A DNA stretch of 56,976 bases from an uncultured Opitutia bacterium (GTDB taxonomy: Bacteria; Verrucomicrobiota; Verrucomicrobiia; Opitutales; Opitutaceae). Below the pieces are notes generated by a model. The model made no database searches. It was given only the letters and a program-made list of their open reading frames with translations, and was not told the origin of the DNA. Both the position numbers and the translations under genes were made by a program. The DNA is taken from positions 1 to 56,976 of the forward strand of contig CALFZM010000200.1 in the NCBI GenBank assembly GCA_937952235.1, written 5' to 3'. Shown here piece after piece: positions 8,037-15,858 of this stretch; position 1 is the stretch's first letter, and the number at the start of each line of letters is the position of its first letter.

Positions 8037-9269
8037 TCAGCTCACGCCGAAGAATTTCAGGATCCGGCGCAGGCTCGCGACCAGGACGTCGATTTCCTCG
8101 GCGGTGTTGTAGACGTAGAAGCTGGCGCGGGTCGTGCCGGTGAGGCCGAGCTTGCGCATGAGCGGCTGGTTGCAGTGGTGGCCGCCGCGGAGCGCGACGC
8201 CGTCCTCGTCGGCGAACGTCACGATGTCGTGCGCGTGCACCTCGGCGAAGGCGAAGCTCACCAGCCCGCTGCGCTCGCCCTGCGGGCCGAGCAGCCGGAT
8301 GCCGGGCAGTTGGGCCAGCTTCTCGTAAGCGAGGGCGGCGAGTCCCTGGTCGTGCCGCGCGATCTCGGCGCGGTCGAGGCCGTCGAGGTAGTCGCAGGCG
8401 GCGGCCAGGCCGATGGCGCCGGCGATGTGCGGGGTGCCGGCCTCAAAACGTTCCGGGGCTGGCTTCCAGCGGGCGCCGGCGTAATCGACGCTCGTGACCA
8501 TGCCGCCGCCGGTCTCGTCGGGAGGAAGCGTGTCGAGCGCGGCCTTGTGGCCGTAGAGCACGCCGATGCCGGTCGGCCCGCACATCTTGTGGCCGGAGAA
8601 AGCGACGAAGTCGGCGCCGATCGCCTGCACGTCGAAGGGGCCGTGTCCGATCGATTGCGCCGCGTCGATCACCGTCACCGCACCCACCGCCCGCGCGCGG
8701 CGGCAGAGTTCGGCGGCGGGGTTGAGGGTGCCGAGGGTGTTCGAAAGGTGGGTGAAGGCGAAGACCTTGACTGCGGGGGTGAGCAGCCGGTCGAGGGCCG
8801 CGAGGTCGAGCCCGCCTTCGGCGTTGTCGCCCAGCACCGGCACGAACTGCAGCGTGGCACCGGAGGCGCGTGCGGCCTGCTGCCAGGGGACGAGGTTGGA
8901 GTGATGCTCCATCTCGGTCGCGAGGATGACGTCGCCGGGCCCCAGGCGACTGCCGAAGCTGCGCGCGACGACATTGATGCTCTCGGTCGTGCCCCGGGTG
9001 AAGATGATCTCGGCGGCGTCCGCGGCGCGGATGAACTTCGCCACGCGCGCCCGCGCGCCCTCGTAGGCATCGGTCGCGCGCATGGAGAGCGCGTGCAGGC
9101 CGCGGTGGACGTTGCTGTTGTCCTGCTCGTAGTAGCGCACGAGCGCGTCGATCACCGCCCGCGGCTTCTGCGCGGTGGCGGCGTTGTCGAGATAGACGAG
9201 CGGCTTGCCCTTCACCTGCTGGTGCAGGATGGGGAAGTCGGCGCGGACATTTTTCCAGGCGGGAGACAT
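8037..9269 (-). CDS. sufS: Cysteine desulfurase, SufS type
   Basis: A protein of 410 residues, class V aminotransferase fold. It removes sulfur from cysteine as an enzyme persulfide for iron-sulfur cluster assembly. The PLP lysine is in FSGHKMCGPTG (Lys228) and the catalytic cysteine in LRGGHHCNQPL (Cys366), matching group II (SufS) rather than IscS. LVYLDNAATAQKP near the N-terminus is typical of the family. The start at ATG 9269 gives the standard MSPAWKNVRADFPIL opening. It lies 26 bp downstream of the sufU stop, so the two are probably one operon. sufB, sufC and sufD are not in the window. Confidence 0.95.
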   Translation of the reverse strand: MSPAWKNVRADFPILHQQVKGKPLVYLDNAATAQKPRAVIDALVRYYEQDNSNVHRGLHALSMRATDAYEGARARVAKFIRAADAAEIIFTRGTTESINVVARSFGSRLGPGDVILATEMEHHSNLVPWQQAARASGATLQFVPVLGDNAEGGLDLAALDRLLTPAVKVFAFTHLSNTLGTLNPAAELCRRARAVGAVTVIDAAQSIGHGPFDVQAIGADFVAFSGHKMCGPTGIGVLYGHKAALDTLPPDETGGGMVTSVDYAGARWKPAPERFEAGTPHIAGAIGLAAACDYLDGLDRAEIARHDQGLAALAYEKLAQLPGIRLLGPQGERSGLVSFAFAEVHAHDIVTFADEDGVALRGGHHCNQPLMRKLGLTGTTRASFYVYNTAEEIDVLVASLRRILKFFGVS

Positions 9270-9295
9270 GAAGATCGGGCGGAGGGCGGGGGACG

Positions 9296-9751
9296 TCAGT
9301 CGGTGTGGCTCTCGGTGGTCGTGGCCGCGGCGTCGCCCTTGAGGGCGTTGAGCGCGGCGTGCCAGCCGAGGGTGGCGCATTTGATGCGGGCGGGAAACGC
9401 GTGCACGCCGGCAAACGCGGCGAGGTCGCTGATCTCCTCCGGGGCGACGCCGGTGGTGACGATCCGGTGGAAATCCTCGTACATCGCCTGCGCCTCGGCG
9501 GCGGTGTGGCCCTTCAACAGGGTGGTCATGAGCGAGGCGCTGGCCTGCGAGATGGCGCAGCCGGAGCCGTCGAAGGAAATCTCCGCGATCCGGTCGCCGT
9601 CGAGGCGCAGGTACACGTTGCACTGGTCGCCGCAGGTCGGATTTTCGCCGTGCGCCACGCGGTTGGCGGTGGGCAGCCTGCCGCGGTTGCGGGGGCGCTT
9701 GCTGTGGTCGAGGATGACCTGCTGGTAGAGCTCGGAGAGATCGCCGGACAT
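9296..9751 (-). CDS. sufU: SufU-like iron-sulfur assembly / sulfur-transfer protein
   Basis: A protein of 151 residues. It keeps the three cysteines and the aspartate that bind zinc in SufU: CGD (Cys40, Asp42), GSGC (Cys65) and RIKC (Cys125). SufU accepts the persulfide from SufS by zinc-ligand swapping. The opening SELYQQVILDHSKRPRNRG is highly characteristic. Start at ATG 9751. About 50 bp upstream on the minus strand is a CATAAT (9801-9806) that could be a -10 box, though no good -35 was found. Its partner sufS follows directly. Confidence 0.93.
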   Translation of the reverse strand: MSGDLSELYQQVILDHSKRPRNRGRLPTANRVAHGENPTCGDQCNVYLRLDGDRIAEISFDGSGCAISQASASLMTTLLKGHTAAEAQAMYEDFHRIVTTGVAPEEISDLAAFAGVHAFPARIKCATLGWHAALNALKGDAAATTTESHTD

Positions 9752-9906
9752 GAACCGCGAACCTAGCGGAATCGGGCGGGAGCGCAAAGCCGGGTTTTGG
9801 ATTATGACGCGGTCGGGTCCCCGCGGCAGCGTTTCCGCGGGCTGGGGCCGCGGAATTTGGCGGACGCCGGCCGCCCCGGGTGCCAACGTGGGCGCCTTCC
9901 CCACGC

Positions 9907-11490
9907 ATGCTCACGATCCACGACACCCGGAACGATTTCGCGACCAAGCCCTGCACCACCGCCGTGCTCCCGGTGGGCGCGATCGAGCAGCACGGGCGGC
10001 ACCTGCCCGTCGGTACCGACCTGTTCCTGGCGCAGGCGCTGGCGAAGCCCATCGCGGAGAAGCTCGACGCGTACCTCCTTCCGCCCGTGACGATCTCGTC
10101 TTCGATCGAGCACCGGAAGGCCAAGGGCACCGTTTACCTGCGCGCCGACACGCTGGCGCTCGTGGTGCGCGACATCGCCGACGCGCTGCGCGGCTCGGGG
10201 TTCACGCGGCTCGTGGTGGTGAACTTCCATGGCGGCAACTGGATCCTCAAGCCGGCGGTGCGGCAGGTGAACCGGGACCTCGCGCCCTTTCGCGCGATCC
10301 TGCTGCAGCCCGACCTCTCGGCGGCCGACGCGCAGGCGATCCTCGAACATCCGGTGGGCGACGTGCATGGCGGGGAGTACGAGACCTCGCTGATGCTGCA
10401 CCTTTATCCCGAGGAAGTGCGCGACCGTCCCGCGGAGGGCAGCCGCGCGTTTCCGCCGCAGCCGCTGATGGACTACTTCGATTCGACCGAGCTCGCCCCG
10501 GAGGGCTTCTGGGGCTGGCCGGAGAAGGCGACTGCCGAGAAGGGCCGGCAGGCGTTCGCGGCCCTGCTGGCGGCGGCGTTCAAGTTCATCGACGAGATCG
10601 AAACGATGGAGCGCCGGCTGGAGGAGGCGGCGCGGCCGGGGGTGACGTTGCGGACGCTGCGGGCCGACGACATCGCGTTCGCGGACCAGTTGCGCGCCGG
10701 GGCGGGCTGGAACCAGACGACCAACGACTGGCTGGGCTTCGTGGCGTTCGAGCCGGAGGGATGCTTCATTGCGGAGGCGGGCGGGCGGCGCGCGGGGACA
10801 GCCACGACGATCCGCTACCAGGACCGGTTCGGCTGGATCGGCATGGTGCTGGTCGATCCGGAGCAGCGCCGGCTGGGCATCGGCTCCCGCCTGCTGCGGC
10901 ATGCGATCGCCTGGCTCCAGGCGCGCGGCGTGGCGGCGGTGAAACTCGACGCGACGCCGCTCGGCCGGAAGGTGTACGTGCAGCTCGGCTTCGTCGACGA
11001 GTACGGCCTGGCCCGCTATGGCGGCGTGGCCCCCGCGGCGGAGGCGGCGCCCGACGGCTCGGTGGCGCCGCTCACCGACGCCGACTGGCGCGAGCTGCTC
11101 GCGCTCGATGCCGCGGCCTTCGGCGCCGATCGCGAGCCCGTCCTGCGCGCGCTGCAGCGCCGGCACCCGGAGCTGAGCTTCGTCTGCCGGCGGGAGGGCA
11201 AGGTCGCGGGTTTCCTGCTGGCACGGCTCGGGGCCGGTGCAGCGCAGGTGGGGCCGTGGATCGCGACGGACGACGCGGCCGCTGAGGTGTTGTTGCTCGC
11301 ACTCTTTCGCCGGATCCTCGGGCGCCGGTTGCTCGTGGACGTCATCGATCCCAATCCCGCCGCGGCGGCGCTCCTGCAGCGGCACGGCTTCACGGTGCAG
11401 CGGACGCTGACCCGGATGTACCTCGGCACGAACGCGCACCCGGGAGACACGCGGCGGGTGTACGGGATCAGCAGCCCGGAGAAGGGCTGA
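9907..11490 (+). CDS. Creatininase-family amidohydrolase fused to acetyltransferase domains
   Basis: A protein of 527 residues. Residues ~1-235 are a creatininase-family domain, with metal ligands in GAIEQHGRHLPVGTD (Glu27, His29, Asp38), NFHGGN and HGGEYETSLML. After a helical linker, residues ~240-370 form a GNAT domain, with the acetyl-CoA loop LVDPEQRRLGIGSRLLRHA. Residues ~375-510 look like a second, weaker acetyltransferase half (LDAAAFGADREPVL, VIDPNPAAAALLQRHGF), as in tandem GNAT proteins. Creatininase relatives hydrolyse cyclic or linear amides, for example in cofactor maturation or guanidine metabolism. The ATG at 9907 was chosen because the creatininase fold begins there; upstream codons add nothing conserved. 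The sequence is continuous, so a natural fusion is likely. Confidence 0.85.
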   Translation: MLTIHDTRNDFATKPCTTAVLPVGAIEQHGRHLPVGTDLFLAQALAKPIAEKLDAYLLPPVTISSSIEHRKAKGTVYLRADTLALVVRDIADALRGSGFTRLVVVNFHGGNWILKPAVRQVNRDLAPFRAILLQPDLSAADAQAILEHPVGDVHGGEYETSLMLHLYPEEVRDRPAEGSRAFPPQPLMDYFDSTELAPEGFWGWPEKATAEKGRQAFAALLAAAFKFIDEIETMERRLEEAARPGVTLRTLRADDIAFADQLRAGAGWNQTTNDWLGFVAFEPEGCFIAEAGGRRAGTATTIRYQDRFGWIGMVLVDPEQRRLGIGSRLLRHAIAWLQARGVAAVKLDATPLGRKVYVQLGFVDEYGLARYGGVAPAAEAAPDGSVAPLTDADWRELLALDAAAFGADREPVLRALQRRHPELSFVCRREGKVAGFLLARLGAGAAQVGPWIATDDAAAEVLLLALFRRILGRRLLVDVIDPNPAAAALLQRHGFTVQRTLTRMYLGTNAHPGDTRRVYGISSPEKG

Positions 11491-11497
11491 GCGCGCC

Positions 11498-13243
11498 CTA
11501 GCGCGCGCCGCGCTCGTACACCACCTTGCCTCCGACGATCGTGGTGACCGCGCGGATGGCGTGAATCTGTTCCTCGGGGCAGGTGAGCGGGTCGGAGGTG
11601 AGGATTGCGAGGTCGGCGAGTTTGCCCTTCTCGACCGTGCCTTTCCGCTGCTCATCGAAACTGAGCCAGGCCGCGTCGATCGTGAGCATGCGCAGGCCCT
11701 CGAGCCGCGACACGCGCTGGTCGGCGCCGAACCGCTGGCCGCCCTCGGTGCGGCGCGTGACGGCGACCTGCAGCGCTTGGAACGGGTTGTAGGGATTCAG
11801 CGAAGTATCGGGATCGAAGCCCTGCATGTGGTCCGCGTTGATCGCGACCTTCACGCCCGCCTGCCGCCAGAGCTGGAGACCGATGAATTGATCGAGCCGC
11901 TTCCGCCCGAGCGCCTCGAAGAGCGCGTCTCCATCCTTGTAATACCAGGCCGGCTGGGTGTCGACGCACACGCCGAGCCGCGCGGCGCGCTGCGCGGTGG
12001 CGGCGTCGGGAAAGTAGGCGTGGATCAGATTGTACCGCCGCGGGGCGACGGGGCTGTCGGCGTTCGAAGCCTCGACGGCGTCGAGTACGGCGTCGACGCC
12101 CGCGTCCCCTGTGACGTGCGAGGACATCTGCCAGCCGAGCCGGTGGCCCGTGCGAATGATGTTCTTCAGCTTGTCCGCGCTGATCCGCAGGTCGCCGCGG
12201 TACGCCGGATCGGAGATGCCGTAGAGCGCGAAGGCCGCGGGGCCGTAGGGCTCGCGCATGTACGCGGTGCCGTAGAGGGCGCCGCCGTCGACGCCGACCT
12301 TGAGCGGTCCGACCCGCACCCACTCGTCGCCGTCGCCGGTCTTGAAGGGCAGCGCGCGGATCGCCTTCTCCGTGCCGGCGACGGTGCCGTCGGTGCTGAG
12401 GCCGATCGTGACGTTGACGCGCACCGGCAGGCGGCCGGCGGCCTTGAGCTTCTCGAAGAGCCGGTAGCCCTCGACGTTCGAATTGCGTTCGCCGATGCTG
12501 GTGATGCCGATCTCGGTGTAGCGGCGAAGCAGGGTCTCGAGCGACGCGAGGTGTTTTTCCTCCGGGATGGAGCGACCGGGCAGGAAGCGGACGAGCAGCG
12601 CGTTGCCGTTCTCGATCACTCCCGTCGGGCTGCCGTCGGCGGCGAAGTGGATCTTTCCGCCCTTGGGGGCCTGGGTCTCGCGCGTCAGGCCGATCGCGGA
12701 GAGGGCGGCGGAGTTGAGCACCTGCACGGTGCGGTTGGCGTACTGCCAGGTGAAGACGGCGGGATGCCTCGGTGCGGCCTCGTCCAGGTCGGCGCGGTTC
12801 GGCATGCGGCGCTCCTTGATGCGCGTGACGTCGACGCGCGGGAGCTGGATCCACTGCCCGGCCGGGCGTTCCGCGGCGCGCGCCCTCACCCAGTCCTTGA
12901 TCTCGCCGATCGAGTGGAGCTGGCGGAACGGCTGCTGCGCCTCCCCGCGCGAGGCGCCGGTGGCGTGCACGTGCGACTCGATGAGCCCGGGGACCGCAGT
13001 CCGGCCGCCGGCATCGATCGTGCGCGTCGCGGGCCCGGCGAGCCGGCGGATGTCGGCGTCGCTGCCGACCGCGACGAATTTCCCGTCGCGCATCGCGACG
13101 GCCGTCGCCGAGGGAGCGGCGGGATCGAGCGTGTGAATCCGGGCGTTGAGCACCACCAGTTCCGCAGGAGCCTGGGCGGCGAGACGCGCGACGAGCAGCG
13201 CGGAAAACGAGGCGAGGACGGCCGGGAGGGGGAGGCGGGGCAT
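11498..13243 (-). CDS. Secreted amidohydrolase, YtcJ-like (Amidohydro_3)
   Basis: A protein of 581 residues. A signal peptide ending near LAAQA is followed by the small beta-sandwich segment (LVVLNARIHTLDP) and a TIM-barrel metal-dependent hydrolase. The first metal ligands are in ESHVHATG; later motifs are MSSHVTGDAGVDAVLDA, NADHMQGFDPDTSLNPYNPF and DAAWLSFDEQRKGTVEKGKL, all typical of YtcJ-like proteins. The family cleaves N-acyl or urethane-type bonds, but the substrate here is unknown. It converges on the creatininase fusion gene (7-bp gap) and diverges from the cyclophilin gene. The exported location is unusual for amidohydrolases but common in this subfamily. Confidence 0.9.
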   Translation of the reverse strand: MPRLPLPAVLASFSALLVARLAAQAPAELVVLNARIHTLDPAAPSATAVAMRDGKFVAVGSDADIRRLAGPATRTIDAGGRTAVPGLIESHVHATGASRGEAQQPFRQLHSIGEIKDWVRARAAERPAGQWIQLPRVDVTRIKERRMPNRADLDEAAPRHPAVFTWQYANRTVQVLNSAALSAIGLTRETQAPKGGKIHFAADGSPTGVIENGNALLVRFLPGRSIPEEKHLASLETLLRRYTEIGITSIGERNSNVEGYRLFEKLKAAGRLPVRVNVTIGLSTDGTVAGTEKAIRALPFKTGDGDEWVRVGPLKVGVDGGALYGTAYMREPYGPAAFALYGISDPAYRGDLRISADKLKNIIRTGHRLGWQMSSHVTGDAGVDAVLDAVEASNADSPVAPRRYNLIHAYFPDAATAQRAARLGVCVDTQPAWYYKDGDALFEALGRKRLDQFIGLQLWRQAGVKVAINADHMQGFDPDTSLNPYNPFQALQVAVTRRTEGGQRFGADQRVSRLEGLRMLTIDAAWLSFDEQRKGTVEKGKLADLAILTSDPLTCPEEQIHAIRAVTTIVGGKVVYERGAR

Positions 13244-13282
13244 GGGGAGGAAGGCCGGGGCGCGGCCGGCGCCCGACCCTGC

Positions 13283-13298
13283 GTAACCCGGTGGTTAC
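13283..13298. promoter_or_regulatory. GTAACC-N4-GGTTAC inverted repeat, possible operator
   Basis: A perfect 6-4-6 inverted repeat, GTAACC CGGT GGTTAC, lies in the 147-bp divergent region between the amidohydrolase and the cyclophilin lipoprotein, the natural place for a shared regulator site. No convincing -35/-10 pair could be placed on either strand, so this is only a candidate. Confidence 0.25.
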
Positions 13299-13390
13299 CG
13301 TCAAGGCACGCGGCCGCGGGCGGGATGCTGCTTAAGTGGGATGCGCGGGGGCGGCTTGACTCGCCGGCGCGTCCGGAAAAAGAGCAGGGC

Positions 13391-14026
13391 ATGCACCTGC
13401 CCCTGCTTCCCGCTTCCCTGCGCCCCGCCTCGCTGTGGCTGGCGGCGGTCGTCCTCGGCCTGGCCGGCTGCGGCAAGTCCGAACCGACGCCGGCCGCGCC
13501 CGCCGCGGCACTGCCGGCCACGCCACTGTTTGCCACGCTCGAGACCGAAAAGGGCGCGATCGAGATCGAGCTGCTCGCCGGCGAAGCACCGAAGACGGTG
13601 GAGAATTTCCGGCTGCTCGCGGAGCGCGGCTACTACAACGGCCTCACCTTTCACCGCATCGTGAAGGGCTTCATGATCCAGGGCGGCGACCCGCAGGGCG
13701 ACGGGCGCGGCGGCGAGAGCGCGTGGGGCGGCACGTTCGACGACGAAATCAAACGCGAGTCGCCGCTCTACCAGCGCGGGCTCGGCTACAAGCGCGGCGT
13801 GGTGGCCATGGCGAACCGTGGGCCGAACACCAACACGAGCCAGTTTTTCATCCTGCACCAGGACTACCCCATGGCGCCGAGCTACACGATCTTCGGCCGC
13901 GTGGTGAAGGGGATGGAGGTGGTCGACGCGCTCGCGGAAATTCCCACCCAGCGCGGTCCCGACGGCGGCATGAGCCAGCCGCTCAAGGCGCCGGTGATGC
14001 AGCGGGTGACGATCCGGAAGCCGTAG
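13391..14026 (+). CDS. Peptidyl-prolyl cis-trans isomerase (cyclophilin), lipoprotein
   Basis: A protein of 211 residues. A signal peptide ends in the lipobox VLGLAGC, so it should be a lipid-anchored envelope protein. The mature part is a cyclophilin: FATLETEKGAIEIELL, NFRLLAERGYYNGLTFHRI, FMIQGGDPQGDG, the catalytic arginine in FHRIVKGFMIQGG, and NTNTSQFFIL. It should catalyse proline isomerisation during folding of exported proteins. The start at ATG 13391 was chosen because it gives the lipoprotein signal. It is followed by a two-hairpin repeat. Confidence 0.93.
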   Translation: MHLPLLPASLRPASLWLAAVVLGLAGCGKSEPTPAAPAAALPATPLFATLETEKGAIEIELLAGEAPKTVENFRLLAERGYYNGLTFHRIVKGFMIQGGDPQGDGRGGESAWGGTFDDEIKRESPLYQRGLGYKRGVVAMANRGPNTNTSQFFILHQDYPMAPSYTIFGRVVKGMEVVDALAEIPTQRGPDGGMSQPLKAPVMQRVTIRKP

Positions 14027-14027
14027 G

Positions 14028-14117
14028 GTGCAGCAGCGTGTCCCCACGCTGCTGGCTTGGACCGAGGCGGGTGCGATCTCGAGATTGCCGAAGCAGCGTG
14101 GGGACACGCTGCTCCAC
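14028..14117. repeat. Paired hairpin repeat with TGGGGACA core
   Basis: Two arms (14028-14053 and 14092-14117) are inverted repeats of each other, matching at 25 of 26 positions. Each arm is also a hairpin on its own: AGCAGCGTG-TCCC-CACGCTGCT on the left and AGCAGCGTG-GGGA-CACGCTGCT on the right. It directly follows the cyclophilin stop and may end its transcript. The loop core TGGGGACA is the same as in the dispersed element at 3543-3674, although the stem differs. Confidence 0.8.
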
Positions 14118-14192
14118 CCAGATCCACCTCCCGCCAGCCAAGCGCACAGGGTGGGACAGCCCGTGTCCCAGGCGCTCGCGTAGGATGCGCCC

Positions 14193-14402
14193 ATGAACTC
14201 GAAACGTCGCACCGGTTACGGAGTCTTCGATCTCACGCGCCACGTCGCGCGTCGCCTGCAGCAGGAGTGGGAGGTGGTGGAAAATCCGCCCCGTCCGTCC
14301 CTGAGGTCCGGTCGGTCGCCGGCGCGCGGGGAACTGCCGCTGGCCTTCGGGCTGGCATCCGATCGCTCCCTGCGCAGAGAGAAACGCCCGCTTGCGGCGT
14401 GA
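14193..14402 (+). CDS. Possible small protein, unrecognised
   Basis: A 69-codon frame with an AGGA sequence 7 bp before the ATG (GTAGGATGCGCCCATG), one of the better ribosome-binding sites in the window. The product starts MNSKRRTGYGVFDLTRHVAR; it is basic, has no membrane segment, and becomes low-complexity after residue ~40. No family is recognised. It could be a decayed gene end or a chance frame in GC-rich DNA. It ends 20 bp before the convergent acyltransferase stop. Confidence 0.25.
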   Translation: MNSKRRTGYGVFDLTRHVARRLQQEWEVVENPPRPSLRSGRSPARGELPLAFGLASDRSLRREKRPLAA

Positions 14403-14422
14403 CCGCCGGCTCAGGGGGGACG

Positions 14423-15556
14423 TCAGGCCTTGACGGCGACCGGCCCCTGGAAATCTCCGGCGCGGGGCCGGGCGGCATCGGGATACGAGAAGTGCCGCTT
14501 GAGCCGGTTGAGCGGGAACTCGTAGAGGTGCCAGGAGAGGACCGACGTCACGATCGTGAAGACCGTGTAGGTGGCCAGCAGCAGCGGCGTCGAAGCCAGG
14601 ATGAAGTCCCCGCCGAGAGCCGGCGCCACCTTGGCCACCACCCAGGGCGCGAAGTAGTGGTACACGTACAGGCCATAGCTGATCCGGCCGAGGTAGCGGA
14701 TCGGTCCGAACGACAGGATCCAGCCGGGCAGCGAGCGGAAACCCAGGGCCGCGCCGGCCACGATCGCCCCGTAGAAGATCACGAGGAAGGTGTGCCCGAC
14801 GCGGTGACCGTCGGCGTGGGTGGTGAGCCGGGCGAGCGGCACGACACTGACGGCGAGGCCGACGAAACCCACCGCGGCGAGCCACCAGGCGGCCCGGCGC
14901 AGGCTGGCATCGCCGCGATAGTGCCGCACGTGCGCGATCAGGCCCCCGACGGCCAGCGCGTCCATGCAGTTGGGCGTGAGGTACCGGAGCGACGTGATCC
15001 CGGTCGCAAAGTGCGCTACCGCGAGTCGCGACAACATCGAGCCGGCGATCGTGGCCAGGAGTATGACCCAAAGTGCGCGCCGGCCGGCGACGAGGGCGAC
15101 GAGCGGCCACAGCAGGTAGAATTGTTCCTCCACGGAGAGGGACCAGAGGTGCAGGAACGGGTCGGTGATGGCGTCCTCGTGCCCGTGGCGGGCATAGTAC
15201 CAGTTCGAAAGGTAGGACACGTGCCACGGCCAGGTTTCACGGATCGGTCCCATGCCGATGAGCAGGGCCACGGCGAGCACGCCGTAGAACAGGGGAAAGA
15301 TCCGCAGGAATCGCCGGGCGTAGAAGACGCGCAGGGACTGGCCGAGCGTGACGCCCGAATCCGCGGGCCGCGTGCGCAGGAGAATCCCGGTGATGAGAAA
15401 GCCGCTGAGCACGAAGAAGAGCTGCACCCCGGTCCCCCACGGCACGATTCCGGCCAGGTAGTTGGGCGTCCAGTGCGAGATTGCCACGGCCGTGACCGCG
15501 AGCGTGCGCAACCCATCGAGCTGCGGCATGTGCTCCGGGGTGGCGGCAGGCGTCAT
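14423..15556 (-). CDS. Membrane acyltransferase, OafA/YrhL (Acyl_transf_3) family
   Basis: A protein of 377 residues with about ten membrane segments. The opening PQLDGLRTLAVTAVAISHW carries the DGLR motif and the catalytic-type histidine. FFVLSGFLITGILL, YARRFLRIFPLFY and LWSLSVEEQFYLLWP are signature segments of the family. These proteins O-acylate cell-surface polysaccharides, peptidoglycan or lipids using cytosolic acyl-CoA. The start at ATG 15556 was chosen because the conserved region begins ten residues later and the upstream in-frame codons are not protein-like. It is divergent from the histidine kinase gene. No SGNH partner domain is fused. Confidence 0.92.
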   Translation of the reverse strand: MTPAATPEHMPQLDGLRTLAVTAVAISHWTPNYLAGIVPWGTGVQLFFVLSGFLITGILLRTRPADSGVTLGQSLRVFYARRFLRIFPLFYGVLAVALLIGMGPIRETWPWHVSYLSNWYYARHGHEDAITDPFLHLWSLSVEEQFYLLWPLVALVAGRRALWVILLATIAGSMLSRLAVAHFATGITSLRYLTPNCMDALAVGGLIAHVRHYRGDASLRRAAWWLAAVGFVGLAVSVVPLARLTTHADGHRVGHTFLVIFYGAIVAGAALGFRSLPGWILSFGPIRYLGRISYGLYVYHYFAPWVVAKVAPALGGDFILASTPLLLATYTVFTIVTSVLSWHLYEFPLNRLKRHFSYPDAARPRAGDFQGPVAVKA

Positions 15557-15858
15557 GATCGAGGATGGGAGCGCATTCGCCGTGGATGGTTCCGCCGTAA
15601 CGGTGTGGCAGGGGGCGGCGGCAGCGCAAGGTCCTTGCGGTCCGGATCGGTAACAAGACGGATACGTACCTCCGCCGCACGAAAGTGGCAGGGATGTCCC
15701 GGTGCGCGGGCGCGCCGGACGCGTTATCCTCCCGGACTTCCTCCATGGCGCCACTCGTTGCTGATCCGCGGCCGATCTTCGGTGGCAGCTGGCCGCGTAT
15801 CCGGGTGCGGGGCGACAGAAGCCTCGACCGGGCGGCTTGCCCTGCTACGGCTTCCGCG
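15557..15858. other. Divergent intergenic region between acyltransferase and histidine kinase
   Basis: 302 bp without a supported gene. It must hold the promoters for both flanking operons. A palindromic TACGTA (around 15665) and a TTGCGG box upstream of it are visible, but their spacing does not make a convincing sigma-70 promoter. Frames running through it are extensions of the flanking genes without conserved sequence. Confidence 0.4.

Noticed and set aside
9296..9751. Calling the SufU-like gene iscU
   Set aside because: Pairing with a SufS-type desulfurase and the SufU-like cysteine/aspartate spacing favour sufU; no hscA, hscB or fdx is adjacent.
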